Virus record (IMG/VR): IMGVR_UViG_3300030519_000023
Span: 1 to 53,315 of that record
Strand: one strand, 5' to 3'
Source of the DNA: a virus
DNA: 53,315 nt
The translations under genes and the position numbers were made by a program. Each line of letters begins with the position of its first letter. The first letter of the stretch is position 1. The notes under the pieces are model-generated. The model had not been told where the DNA came from. It saw only the letters and a list, made by a program, of their open reading frames with translations, and searched no databases. Shown piece after piece: positions 20,255 to 28,593 of the stretch.

Positions 20255-22885
20255 CTACTCCATCTCTTTCAGTTTGGTCATGGCCTTTTTGGCGTAGCCG
20301 GCCCATTTCTGGCCGAAGTCGCCCCAGGACGGCCCTTCCTCGGATTTATTCGGGAGCCCCTGCTTTGCCTTGTGCCCGGCGACGAGCGCCAGGTGCTTGG
20401 CGTGTTGGACGTAGCTCTCCAGCTCTTTCTTGCTGGGGGTGTAGCCGGAGTCCTTGGTGATGGCGAGGTGGGTATCGCTCAATCCGTCCATGATGGGTTT
20501 GGTCGCGGCATCCCAGTCGTGTTCGTGCCACTTCTCCGAGGGAGGCTTCGGCATGAACGGATCGGGCTTGACTGCGACCTTCGGCGTCTGGCCAAGAGAA
20601 TCAGCCATCTTCCCGTGATATTCGGCCAGGGCGGCATGAGCCTTGGCGGCTGCGGTATGGCTGCTCTGGAGGTGCGCCGGCCCAGGCTTGATGGGGGTAT
20701 CGGTCAGGTTGAAGGAATTGCCAAGTTGGGCGTGATACACCCCAGCCTTCCCATGGGCTCCGGCCGCCTTCAGGTGTGATTCGGCATCTCCCATGTTCGC
20801 GGCATTGCCGGAGGCATACTGGGCAGCCTCGGAATAGGCGTGAGCATCACTGGCATGTCCGGTGGCCTCGGGGTGATGCGCCGTGATCTTTCCGGCGAGG
20901 TCCGAGATAGCATGGGCCAAGTCGCTGGCTCCGCCCGGGGTTGGATTATCTTTGAACCCGGCCCCGGCACCCTTCACGACGCCCCTGGCCTCCTGCACCT
21001 GGGGGTGGGCTTCTTCCCAGTCCAACACGTCGGTATCGGGCATGACCTGGGCGTTCTTGGTTCCCCACTCCTTGGCCGCCTTCTTGATGCTCTCGATGAC
21101 TGCGTTCCCAGAGACGCCCAGGTCTTTGGTGTGCATCTTGCCGTCGGCGAATTCATACCAGACCTTCCCGCCCGGATAGGAAAGGCCCGCCTGGAGGTGG
21201 TCCTTGGCGTTGAAGTAGATCCGATGCTTGGCTCCCTTGGTCCACTCCTTGCCGACCCCGGCCAGCTCGGCGACGGTGGGCATGGATCCCCCGCCCTGCT
21301 CCTCCGGGTGCTGCTCGATGGCCAGCTCCCAGTGGTGATTTTCGTTGAGGACGAACTGCTTCCCGTTCTCGGTCTTGGTATCGCCGACCTTCGGGCCGTC
21401 CTCGTCCGGGACCAGGGCGGCAGCATTGGCCGAATGCCAGCCCATTTGGTAGCCCTTCATGGCGTCGATGTTGCTCCCGACCGGGGCGCCAGGCTTGAGC
21501 TGGGAGTCCATGAAATCTTTGTTCTCGCTTGGGATCACAGAGAGCCCCTTGGCGTGAGCCTCCTGGCCCATCTCGTAGGCCGACTTGGGTTGGGCCGCAA
21601 GGTATGCGGCATCCCCGGCCGCATCCTCAACCTCGCCTTCGGCCTGTTCGATGGCGAATCCTACATGCTTTGCCTTGGCGGCAAGGTGCTGGGCGGCCTT
21701 CTCTTGGTGGTAGTCCTTCAGTTTCTGGCTGATCGGAAGGTCGGCGTCCAGGATGGCCTGGTGAGAATTGGCAGCCGCATCATGGGCAGCTACGGCCGCG
21801 CCATGCTCCGTGGAATTGTGCTTGGAACTCACGGCATGGAACGTGTCGGCTTCCTCGGATTGAGCCGAGGCCAGCCCCGCTCCCTTATGGTATTTGGCCA
21901 TCTGGTTGTGATAGGCGGCATTCGAGAAGTGTTCCTTCTGTGCGTCCCCTTCGCTACCAATCGCCACCTTGGCCTGAGCCACGGCGGCATCCTGATGGGC
22001 CTTTACGGCGGAATCGTGGGTCTGGACATCATCCGTCGGGGAATAGCTGTAGGCGTCGGCCTCCTCGCTGGCTTCCTTGGCTGCTAGGGCATCCTCGGAG
22101 ATGCCGGTCACCTTCACCGGCTCCGGCACGGGGGCCTCCTTGGGCACCTCTGCGCCATGGAGGACCGCCATGACCTTGGCCGCCACCTCGCCGCCGGCCG
22201 CGCCATGCCCGAAGAAGAAATGTGGAAAGGCCGAATCGTTCCCGTGGTGGACCGCTCCGCCCTGCTTGGGCTCCATGGTCTCGCCGGTCACCTTGTAGAT
22301 GGCCTCCTTGATGGCGTTGGCGTCGGCCTTGTTCGCCGCCCGGAGATACCAACCCTTGTTCTTGTTGACGCCCATGGCGGTGCGCTCCGCCAGGGACGCC
22401 ACCTTGGCCCCTTCGGGAGCATGGCCCTCGGTCCACTTCGTCTTGCCCTCGTGGACTGCGTAGTGGCCGACCTTCTTCCCCGCCTTGGCTGGGGGCTGGG
22501 CGGCATGAACCGCGTCATCGTAGGCTGCCACCGGGACCAGCTTGCCGTTGGACTCTCGGAAGGTGGCGTCATGGTGGGACTTGCCGATGGGCCTCTGTTC
22601 CAGGATCGTTCCGTTCGCCATGTGCTTCACTGGCCTGGTCGCCATGGTCGCGGCCAGGGGGCCCGACATGGCTCCCCCCATCGAACCGGCGCATTTGCAA
22701 ACCAGACTGGAGCCCTCGTCCGGGTCCATCCCGTCGTCCACGGCGTCATCGAACGCCTTCAGGAGGTCCCGGCCTTCGTCCACGTCCTCGGGCTTCCGGC
22801 AGAAGTTCTTGGGAAGGCATTTCGCCTTATAGTAGGCACCGGCTTTCATGGCCAGAGCATTGGCATGGTCCTTCTTGATGGCCAC
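20255..22885 (-). CDS. 876-residue His/Ala repeat cargo protein
   Basis: A GTG start with GGAGG four bases upstream. The N-terminus (residues 1-80) is helical with a Cys cluster (CLPKNFCRK, LVCKCAGS). A tag-like segment (HHDATFRESNGKLVPV) lies at 104-119, and a domain beginning ERTAMGVNKNKGWYLRA at 167 also occurs in the neighbouring 327-residue protein. Near 508 a GDTKTENGKQFVLNENHHWE module matches one in the 916-residue protein. Much of the rest is helical with many A-x-x-A-H-x-x-A-A repeats, suggesting a long rod or bundle. No enzyme motif is visible. A role as an internal virion or ejection protein is inferred. Confidence 0.75.
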   Translation of the reverse strand: MAIKKDHANALAMKAGAYYKAKCLPKNFCRKPEDVDEGRDLLKAFDDAVDDGMDPDEGSSLVCKCAGSMGGAMSGPLAATMATRPVKHMANGTILEQRPIGKSHHDATFRESNGKLVPVAAYDDAVHAAQPPAKAGKKVGHYAVHEGKTKWTEGHAPEGAKVASLAERTAMGVNKNKGWYLRAANKADANAIKEAIYKVTGETMEPKQGGAVHHGNDSAFPHFFFGHGAAGGEVAAKVMAVLHGAEVPKEAPVPEPVKVTGISEDALAAKEASEEADAYSYSPTDDVQTHDSAVKAHQDAAVAQAKVAIGSEGDAQKEHFSNAAYHNQMAKYHKGAGLASAQSEEADTFHAVSSKHNSTEHGAAVAAHDAAANSHQAILDADLPISQKLKDYHQEKAAQHLAAKAKHVGFAIEQAEGEVEDAAGDAAYLAAQPKSAYEMGQEAHAKGLSVIPSENKDFMDSQLKPGAPVGSNIDAMKGYQMGWHSANAAALVPDEDGPKVGDTKTENGKQFVLNENHHWELAIEQHPEEQGGGSMPTVAELAGVGKEWTKGAKHRIYFNAKDHLQAGLSYPGGKVWYEFADGKMHTKDLGVSGNAVIESIKKAAKEWGTKNAQVMPDTDVLDWEEAHPQVQEARGVVKGAGAGFKDNPTPGGASDLAHAISDLAGKITAHHPEATGHASDAHAYSEAAQYASGNAANMGDAESHLKAAGAHGKAGVYHAQLGNSFNLTDTPIKPGPAHLQSSHTAAAKAHAALAEYHGKMADSLGQTPKVAVKPDPFMPKPPSEKWHEHDWDAATKPIMDGLSDTHLAITKDSGYTPSKKELESYVQHAKHLALVAGHKAKQGLPNKSEEGPSWGDFGQKWAGYAKKAMTKLKEME

Positions 22886-22895
22886 GGGGCCTCCT

Positions 22896-23879
22896 CTACT
22901 TGTCCAGGTTCAACAGGGACTGCCGGCGAAGCTCCAGGGCGGCCAGGGCGATCTTGTCGCCGCCGACCCGGGACTTCTGCTTTTCCAACTGGCCCAGCCG
23001 GGCGTCGACGTAGGACTTCATCATCTGGCGGCTGTTGGCCTCGTCCTCCTGGTCCCCTTGGGCCTTGGCAACTCCCCGGTCTGCCTTGGAATATTTGGCC
23101 AGGGCTGCATTCATCTCGGACGCTGGGACCTTGGCATCACCAGCTTTACCCTTGTGGTAGCGGCTGGCCTCATGGTGGGCCAGCCATGCCTTCTGGTGCC
23201 CCTCGTTGCCCTCCGTGGGGGGATGGACCTTCCCGTCCATGTCCTCGTACCCATCGCTATCCTCGGTCGCCTGGTTATGGCTCATTTCGGCAGCCAGGTG
23301 AAGCGAATGGGCGATGTAATGGTCCTTCTGGCTCCCGGTACGGTCTGCCTCCTGCGATGCGCGGTGGGCCGTCTGTGAGTAGCCAAGCATTTCTTTTGCG
23401 TCACGCCCCTTGACGGCTTCGGCGGCAGCGATAGCTTTCCCGCTGGGCGACTCGTCGGTGACCTTCTCCGGCGCCTTCTCTTTGCCTTCAGCCTTGGTCT
23501 CCGGCTGGACTTCCTTGTCTACCGGCTTATCCAGCTCGGTCTTGGCCGGGGCGGATTCGCTCCCTGCCTTCAGATGGGCATGGATCGCCGTGGCGTCCTG
23601 GAGGCTGGACACATGATGGTGGTCATAGGCGCCGACCCGGCCGAAGTGGCTGGCCCCGGATCTTCGCTTCTCTGTCTTGATGTCCAGGTGCTTGGCGGCG
23701 GCCTCGATCTGTTTTCCGTCTTCGGCGTCGGATGCCCGGAGGTAGTGGGTTCCTGACTTGTGCTTGCCGATGGCGGTTCGTTCGTGCAGCTCCGCCGGGC
23801 GCCCCTGCCCTTCGCCACCCTCCCCCACGTAGACAGTCTTGCCATTGACGACGCGATAGTAGCTCTTGTGGTGGCTCAT
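22896..23879 (-). CDS. 327-residue tagged His/Ala-rich cargo protein
   Basis: It starts MSHHKSYYRVVNGKTVYVGE, the clearest example of the shared tag, with AGGAG six bases upstream. Residues 33-110 (ERTAIGKHKSGTHYLRA, later AYDHHHVSS) form a domain also present in the 876-residue protein. A charged linker follows, then helices with repeated His and Ala (HRASQEAD, HSLHLAAEMSHNQA, HHEASRYHKG). It is the first gene of the minus-strand cargo transcript, diverging from the capsid operon. It is probably a smaller paralogue of the 876-residue protein. Function is unknown. Confidence 0.75.
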   Translation of the reverse strand: MSHHKSYYRVVNGKTVYVGEGGEGQGRPAELHERTAIGKHKSGTHYLRASDAEDGKQIEAAAKHLDIKTEKRRSGASHFGRVGAYDHHHVSSLQDATAIHAHLKAGSESAPAKTELDKPVDKEVQPETKAEGKEKAPEKVTDESPSGKAIAAAEAVKGRDAKEMLGYSQTAHRASQEADRTGSQKDHYIAHSLHLAAEMSHNQATEDSDGYEDMDGKVHPPTEGNEGHQKAWLAHHEASRYHKGKAGDAKVPASEMNAALAKYSKADRGVAKAQGDQEDEANSRQMMKSYVDARLGQLEKQKSRVGGDKIALAALELRRQSLLNLDK

Positions 23880-23951
23880 CGGATACTCCTGAATCCCGAT
23901 TGGACCCCGAGCGGAGGGCTTCATCCGTTCCATACCCAGTGCTACCAGCCA

Positions 23952-23971
23952 CCTATGGCGTTGCCCATAGG
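23952..23971. promoter_or_regulatory. inverted repeat in the divergent gap between cargo and capsid genes
   Basis: CCTATGG and CCATAGG form a perfect 7-base dyad with a 6-base centre. It sits midway between the divergent starts at 23879 and 24006 and could be an operator or hairpin serving both late units. A TTGACT lies at 23992 on the plus strand, but no good -10 follows. Confidence 0.45.
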
Positions 23972-24005
23972 ACTTTAGGGTGCCCTTTACCTTGACTCTC
24001 CAGGC

Positions 24006-24866
24006 ATGGGCACCTCCGTTCTTACTCCCGGCCTGGAGACTCGCGGAAGCGGGGGGCACGGAGTCTGCCTACAGTTCGAGCGTTCCGTCTTCAAGGCCCA
24101 GGCCGAAGTTGAGGGTGGCCAGCGGGTCGTCTACCTCGAAGCCAGCACTGAAATCCGGGACATGCAGGGCGACCGGATCCTGCTCTCTGCCCTCGAAGCG
24201 TCCATTCCCTACTTCCTGAAATATGGCCGGCTCGACCTGGACCATGCCTCCGTTCTGGGGCAGATTCGGGGCGTCAAGGTCAACCCCTACGCTTTTGAAA
24301 TCGGGCGTCCTCTGGATGTGCGACTGCGTGATGGCTCCATCTGGGTCAAGGCCGCCATCTATACGGCCGGAGAGGGAAACCGGTTCACTGAAGCCGCCGA
24401 CCTTTTCTGGGACTCCCTTCAATCGAAGCCTCCCGTCATCTGGTATCCCAGCGTGGCCGGCGATGTCTATGCCGAAGAAACCACCTCCGAAGGTGGCCTC
24501 CCCACTCAGGAAGTGCGCGGCATCCGGTGGCACTCCATCGGCCTGTCCCGGACCCCGGTCAATACCGCTGTCGGTTCTGTCACCACCATGCCGGTTCGCG
24601 CCTTCGCCAAAGCATTCTCCGGCCTGGCCGACCTGAAGGACACCCTGGGCTCCCTGGCCCCCGCGCTGCCCTCTCGCGGCCTCGCCACGGCGGCCGGGAA
24701 GGTCCCTGGCGCCGATGACCCCATCTATATCCGCCTCGCCATGGACGCCCTCCTGGAGGCCACGGAGGCGGGTGGCCTGGATGGCTACCTAACCCTCGCC
24801 ACCGAGCGGGGAGTGCCCGCCGATGTGGCCATGGCCCTTCTCGTCGTCCTTCTCTCTCGTCGCTGA
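24006..24866 (+). CDS. capsid maturation protease-like protein
   Basis: This 286-residue protein opens the plus-strand head operon, directly before an acidic scaffold-like gene and the major capsid gene, the usual place for a prohead protease. The segment VVYLEASTEIRDMQGDRIL, then GRLDLDHASVLGQIRG with a candidate catalytic His, and a later W-Y-P-S-V resemble XkdF-like serine proteases that trim scaffold and capsid. The C-terminal third is a helical tail (about residue 200 on). The ATG has only a weak AGG upstream. The protease call rests on motif resemblance and gene order. Confidence 0.6.
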   Translation: MGTSVLTPGLETRGSGGHGVCLQFERSVFKAQAEVEGGQRVVYLEASTEIRDMQGDRILLSALEASIPYFLKYGRLDLDHASVLGQIRGVKVNPYAFEIGRPLDVRLRDGSIWVKAAIYTAGEGNRFTEAADLFWDSLQSKPPVIWYPSVAGDVYAEETTSEGGLPTQEVRGIRWHSIGLSRTPVNTAVGSVTTMPVRAFAKAFSGLADLKDTLGSLAPALPSRGLATAAGKVPGADDPIYIRLAMDALLEATEAGGLDGYLTLATERGVPADVAMALLVVLLSRR

Positions 24867-24882
24867 ACCAAGGAGCCAATTC

Positions 24883-25749
24883 ATGAGTGCCCTTTCCGAT
24901 CTGCAAACCGCCGTGCGCTCCATCCTCAAGGGGATCAAGGAGGATCCCGCCAAGAAGGTCGGCGGCAAGGCTCCCGTCCCGACCAATCCCGGCGATCCCG
25001 ATGAACTCCAGCCCGATCCCCGCGTCGGCGATGCCTCGCCCACGAAGGCCGATGCCACCAAGGCCAAGGCTGATGCGGAGCCTGAAACCGACGGCGAAGC
25101 GGATCCTGAAGCGGATCCCGAAGGCGAGGACGGCGAAGTCAACCCTCCCGCAACCACCAAGGAAGAAGAAGGCGGCGAAGGCGATACCACTACCACGGGG
25201 GAGGAGGGCGACGACCCTGAGAATCCCCAGCGCCCCGGTGCCAAACGTCCCGTCGCCAAGGGCTTCGATGAATTCGGCAACCGCGACCTGGAGCCTGGCG
25301 AAGTCCGGTCCCTCCTAAAGGCCCTGGAATACGGCGTCACGCCCCCCATGACCCAGGACAAGCTCCTGCACGAGGGCGAAAACCTCAAGGCCGTCCTGGA
25401 CGACATCCTCAAGTTCCTGACCCATGCCGCCCAGAAGATGGAAGGCCACGACGTCATCATGGGCGACATTTTCGCGGAGCTGGACCGCCTCAAGAAGGGA
25501 TCCGATGTCCACGACCGGGAGATTGCCAAGGCCCTGAGCCTTTATGGCGATCCCACCAAGGCCCCCGCCGAAGCCCCCCGCGCAATCTCCAAGTCCCTGG
25601 TCCTCCCCTCCACTCCTCCCGCTGCCCCGGCTCTGCCCGGAGCCGACGTGGCGAACGAAATCTACTCCGCCCTCAAGGCCGGAAAGATGACCAACGCCCA
25701 GGCGATGCAGCGGTGCCGGGAGACACGGGCCGCCGCGTCGGTCCAGTAG
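24883..25749 (+). CDS. scaffold-like acidic protein
   Basis: The product has 288 residues and a good AAGGAG site. After a short helical start (MSALSDLQTAVRSILKGIKE) there is a long stretch of Asp, Glu, Ala, Pro and Thr, apparently disordered. A helical C-terminal half follows (residues about 145-285: LLHEGENLKAVLDDILKFL, GDIFAELDRLKKGSDVHD). This composition and the position between protease and capsid genes fit an assembly scaffold that is removed during maturation. No domain is recognised by sequence. Confidence 0.65.
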   Translation: MSALSDLQTAVRSILKGIKEDPAKKVGGKAPVPTNPGDPDELQPDPRVGDASPTKADATKAKADAEPETDGEADPEADPEGEDGEVNPPATTKEEEGGEGDTTTTGEEGDDPENPQRPGAKRPVAKGFDEFGNRDLEPGEVRSLLKALEYGVTPPMTQDKLLHEGENLKAVLDDILKFLTHAAQKMEGHDVIMGDIFAELDRLKKGSDVHDREIAKALSLYGDPTKAPAEAPRAISKSLVLPSTPPAAPALPGADVANEIYSALKAGKMTNAQAMQRCRETRAAASVQ

Positions 25750-25800
25750 TGCCGCCTTTCAACCTCAACCCCTTTTCGGCCTAAAGGCCAGGAGTTACCG

Positions 25801-27249
25801 ATGGACGTTCTTTCGATCCTCGGCCAGTTGGCCGAAACTTCCGCTGATCCCCGGATCCGCACCCTGGTCAAGTCCCTGACCTCCACCCAGGCGGGCGTGA
25901 ACCTCGCGGCCCTGACCGGCGGCGGCGCAACGCGGGTGGAAGCCCTGGAGCCGGAACTGGCGACCGCCACCGTCCAGAATCCCCACTTCGTGCTGTTCAA
26001 CCTCCTGTTCCCCAACCGACACACGAGCTGGAGCCTGATCGACCAGCAGGTTGTCCAGGACGGCATCGGCGGATACCCCGGCAGCGCGGTCTCCAACGAA
26101 ACCGGCTCCAACCTCAACCAGCGCAACGGCGCCTACCACCGGGTCATCACCGAGCTGAAGGTGCTGGCTGAATTCGGCGGCGTCACCGTTCCCACCGCCA
26201 TGCAGGGCGCCCTTCAGCAGGCGGCCGGCGCGGCTGACTTCAACTCGGCCGAGCAGGAAATCTTCTCCGCCCTGTCCCGGGTCCTCCAGACCGCCGAGTG
26301 GGAGCTGATTTTCGGCGACCCCACCATGAGCCCCCTGGAATTCCAGGGCATCATCCCCGGTCTCCTGGCCAACGCCCCCCAGAACGTGCTGAACCTGGGC
26401 GGAATCGCCCTGAACACCGGCAGTCAGGTCGCCCCCCTCGCGGCCCGCATCTCCGGCTTCGGCTCCTGGGGCTCCCCCGACGCCCTGATCGTTTCCCCGG
26501 CTTGCAAGGCGGACTTCGACGGCCACCTGGAAGCGGGATACCGGGTCAACCTGGATGCCAACGTTCCCAGCACCACCCTGGGCGCGATGGTCAAGTCCAT
26601 CAAGTATAACGGCCTGGGCATCGGCAACGGCGTCCTGGATCTCTACCCCCATGTGTTCCTGGACGAGAACATGCGGCAGCCGGTGGAGAACTTCGCCGCG
26701 ACTGAAATCTCCGGCAACGCCCCGGCCTCCATGACCGGTGTCGCCTCCGGCGCGACCGGCTCCATCCCCGCCGGCACCTATGCCTACCGGGTGGAAGCCG
26801 CCGGTCCCGGCTTCGTGTCGTCCTCGGTCCTCGTGACTGGCTCGACCGTCGTCGTCGCCGCGACCAACCAGGTGGCCCTGACCATCACCCAGTCCTCGGG
26901 TGCGGCCGAGAGCTACTACAACGTCTACCGCTCCAGCAAGAACGGCAGCACCGCTTCCAATATGTGCCGGTTCATCGGGCGCGTGGCCAAGACCGGCGCA
27001 ACCACCGTGTTCACCGACACCAACGCCACCATTCCCGGCACTTCCCAGGCCATCATGCTGACCTCGGCCCCGCAGTATGACGCTCTGCGTCTGGTGCAGA
27101 TGGCGCCCCCCAGCAAGATCCCCCTCGCCATGACCACCCTCCAGTATCAGTTCGCGGTCATGTATCTGGCTTGCCTCCGGCTCTCCCTGCCGAAGAAGCA
27201 TGCCCTGATCACCAACATCCTGCCCTCCAACGCCACCTGGCTGCCCTGA
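25801..27249 (+). CDS. major capsid protein with Ig-like insertion
   Basis: This 482-residue protein has AGGAG before the ATG and is followed by a strong terminator, as expected for the most abundant product. The N-terminal part and the segments HTSWSLIDQQVVQDGIGG, QTAEWELIFGDP and LIVSPACKADFDGHLE fit an HK97-fold capsid of the type with long N-arm strands. Residues about 308-413 form a separate Gly/Thr/Val-rich beta domain (IPAGTYAYRVEAAGPGF, YYNVYRSSKNG) like an Ig or fibronectin-type fold, probably exposed on the capsid surface. The chain then returns to the capsid core (QYDALRLVQMAPPSKIPLAM). Assignment rests on order, size and pattern. Confidence 0.75.
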   Translation: MDVLSILGQLAETSADPRIRTLVKSLTSTQAGVNLAALTGGGATRVEALEPELATATVQNPHFVLFNLLFPNRHTSWSLIDQQVVQDGIGGYPGSAVSNETGSNLNQRNGAYHRVITELKVLAEFGGVTVPTAMQGALQQAAGAADFNSAEQEIFSALSRVLQTAEWELIFGDPTMSPLEFQGIIPGLLANAPQNVLNLGGIALNTGSQVAPLAARISGFGSWGSPDALIVSPACKADFDGHLEAGYRVNLDANVPSTTLGAMVKSIKYNGLGIGNGVLDLYPHVFLDENMRQPVENFAATEISGNAPASMTGVASGATGSIPAGTYAYRVEAAGPGFVSSSVLVTGSTVVVAATNQVALTITQSSGAAESYYNVYRSSKNGSTASNMCRFIGRVAKTGATTVFTDTNATIPGTSQAIMLTSAPQYDALRLVQMAPPSKIPLAMTTLQYQFAVMYLACLRLSLPKKHALITNILPSNATWLP

Positions 27250-27264
27250 GTCATCTGGCACCTC

Positions 27265-27300
27265 GGCCCGGGTGCCCCCATGGGGTGCCTGGGCCTTTTT
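27265..27300 (+). terminator. terminator after the major capsid gene
   Basis: A GC-rich imperfect hairpin (GGCCCGGGTGCCCC pairing with GGGGTGCCTGGGCC) is followed by TTTTT. Its position after the capsid gene would raise capsid mRNA relative to downstream genes. Confidence 0.75.
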
Positions 27301-27314
27301 GATAGGAGTCCCCT

Positions 27315-27794
27315 GTGTCCGATCCCACCACCGTCACCGTGGCCCATCAGGGCCGCCCCTTCGATCCCCCTGTCATCAATACCAGTGCGGGCCCGGTCAT
27401 CTTCTGTCCCAACCCGGATGGCGGAAACCTCTGGCTTGGCCAGGCGTCTCCCGACCAAGCGGCCGAGCTGCTCAATTTCCCCTTTTTCCTGGAATTCAAA
27501 GGCGCCACGCCGGCCCCCAGTGCGGATTATGCCCCCCTGCCCGACAAGACCTGGACCAAGCCCGGCATCGCCCAGTGGGCCCTGGAATTCCTGGACGTGA
27601 CCCTGGACCAGACCAAGACCAAGGATGCGATGCTGGCCGACCTCAAGACGGCTTCCGATGCCGTGGCCGCCGCCAGCGTGGCCGTCCCCGCTGCCACCCC
27701 GGATCCCACCGCCCCGAATGCTGCTCTGGCTGCAATCCAGGCTGCCGAGGTTGCCCTCCAGGCCGCCGAAGCTGCGAACACCCCCCAGTCCTAA
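27315..27794 (+). CDS. virion protein with Ala-rich helical tail
   Basis: This 159-residue protein starts at GTG six bases after AGGAG. The first 95 residues are compact and beta-rich (VAHQGRPFDPPVINTSAG, FFLEFKGA). The last 60 are a long Ala-rich helix with repeats of A-A-x-x-A. It directly follows the capsid gene, so it is probably a head decoration or head-completion protein. No family is recognised. Confidence 0.65.
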   Translation: MSDPTTVTVAHQGRPFDPPVINTSAGPVIFCPNPDGGNLWLGQASPDQAAELLNFPFFLEFKGATPAPSADYAPLPDKTWTKPGIAQWALEFLDVTLDQTKTKDAMLADLKTASDAVAAASVAVPAATPDPTAPNAALAAIQAAEVALQAAEAANTPQS

Positions 27795-27806
27795 ACCGGA
27801 GCATCC

Positions 27807-28580
27807 ATGGCCTTCCTGGTCACGCCAGCCTATCTCTTGGCAACCTACTTGAGTGGGCTGGTGACCCGGCTGCCCCAACTTGGCGAACCCGTGTTCGCTC
27901 CGTTCATTGCTGATGCCATCGCCGAGGGCCAGCTCCAAGTGAGCCGGGTCCTCGGTACCCGTTTTGCCCCGACCACCTTTACGCCCCAGTTCGACCCATA
28001 TGCCGATCCAGCCCTGGATCAAACTAACGGCCCGGCTGAATACGAGCCCTACTACCAGTGGCCCGGCTCCCTCCCGGGGGACGGCTTCCCGCGTATCAAG
28101 CCCCGGATCCGCCCCCTTCAGTCGGTCGTGAGCCTGATCCTCACCGTCCCTGGCACCCTCGTTTCCCAGTTCACCTTCGACCAGTCCTGGCTCCGGTGCG
28201 ACCGAAAGTCCAACGAGATCGTCATCGCCCCCGCGGGCGGGAACGCCGTCTATGCCCTCGCCTACGCTATGGGCGGCCTGGGGTGGCGGACGCCCCAGAG
28301 CTGCGCCCTGACCTATGTCGCTGGCCTGGAGCCCACCAACCCGGACTGGCCCAAGATCAACCGGCTGACGGCCATGAGGGCAACCCTGGCCCTTTTCCCC
28401 ATGATCTCCAGCATGATGAACCCCACGGCCATTTCCTCCCAATCGGCTGACGGAATCTCCCAGTCGCGCAAGTCGGGCTTCATCTTTTCCGACCTGGCTG
28501 AAAAGCTGGAGAAGGATTGCGAAGCCCTCACCAACGAACTCCTGGCGGCCTGGGATGGCCCCGGGCTGTTCGTGATGTGA
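27807..28580 (+). CDS. head-tail connector or neck candidate
   Basis: The product has 257 residues and GGAG before the ATG. It begins MAFLVTPAYLLATYLSGL, has a Pro/Tyr-rich central stretch, then an ordered segment (LSLILTVPGTL-like strand, QSWLRCDRKSNEIVIAPAGG, LALFPMISSMMNPTAISSQS). Gene order between capsid and baseplate genes suggests a neck, connector or tail-completion protein. No motif fixes the role. Confidence 0.6.
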   Translation: MAFLVTPAYLLATYLSGLVTRLPQLGEPVFAPFIADAIAEGQLQVSRVLGTRFAPTTFTPQFDPYADPALDQTNGPAEYEPYYQWPGSLPGDGFPRIKPRIRPLQSVVSLILTVPGTLVSQFTFDQSWLRCDRKSNEIVIAPAGGNAVYALAYAMGGLGWRTPQSCALTYVAGLEPTNPDWPKINRLTAMRATLALFPMISSMMNPTAISSQSADGISQSRKSGFIFSDLAEKLEKDCEALTNELLAAWDGPGLFVM

Positions 28581-28593
28581 CGGGAGAAAACCA

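Noticed and set aside
18437-20779. Very long open frame on the plus strand opposite the 916-aa gene
   Set aside because: GC-rich genes leave the opposite strand open. The reading is Gly/Leu/Val/His-rich, crosses the boundary between two minus-strand genes, and lacks recognisable motifs, while the minus-strand proteins have clear domains and ribosome sites.
25795-27261. 488-residue minus-strand frame opposite the capsid gene
   Set aside because: The capsid reading has proper strands, a good start and a terminator after it. The reverse reading is Gly/His/Gln-rich without motifs.
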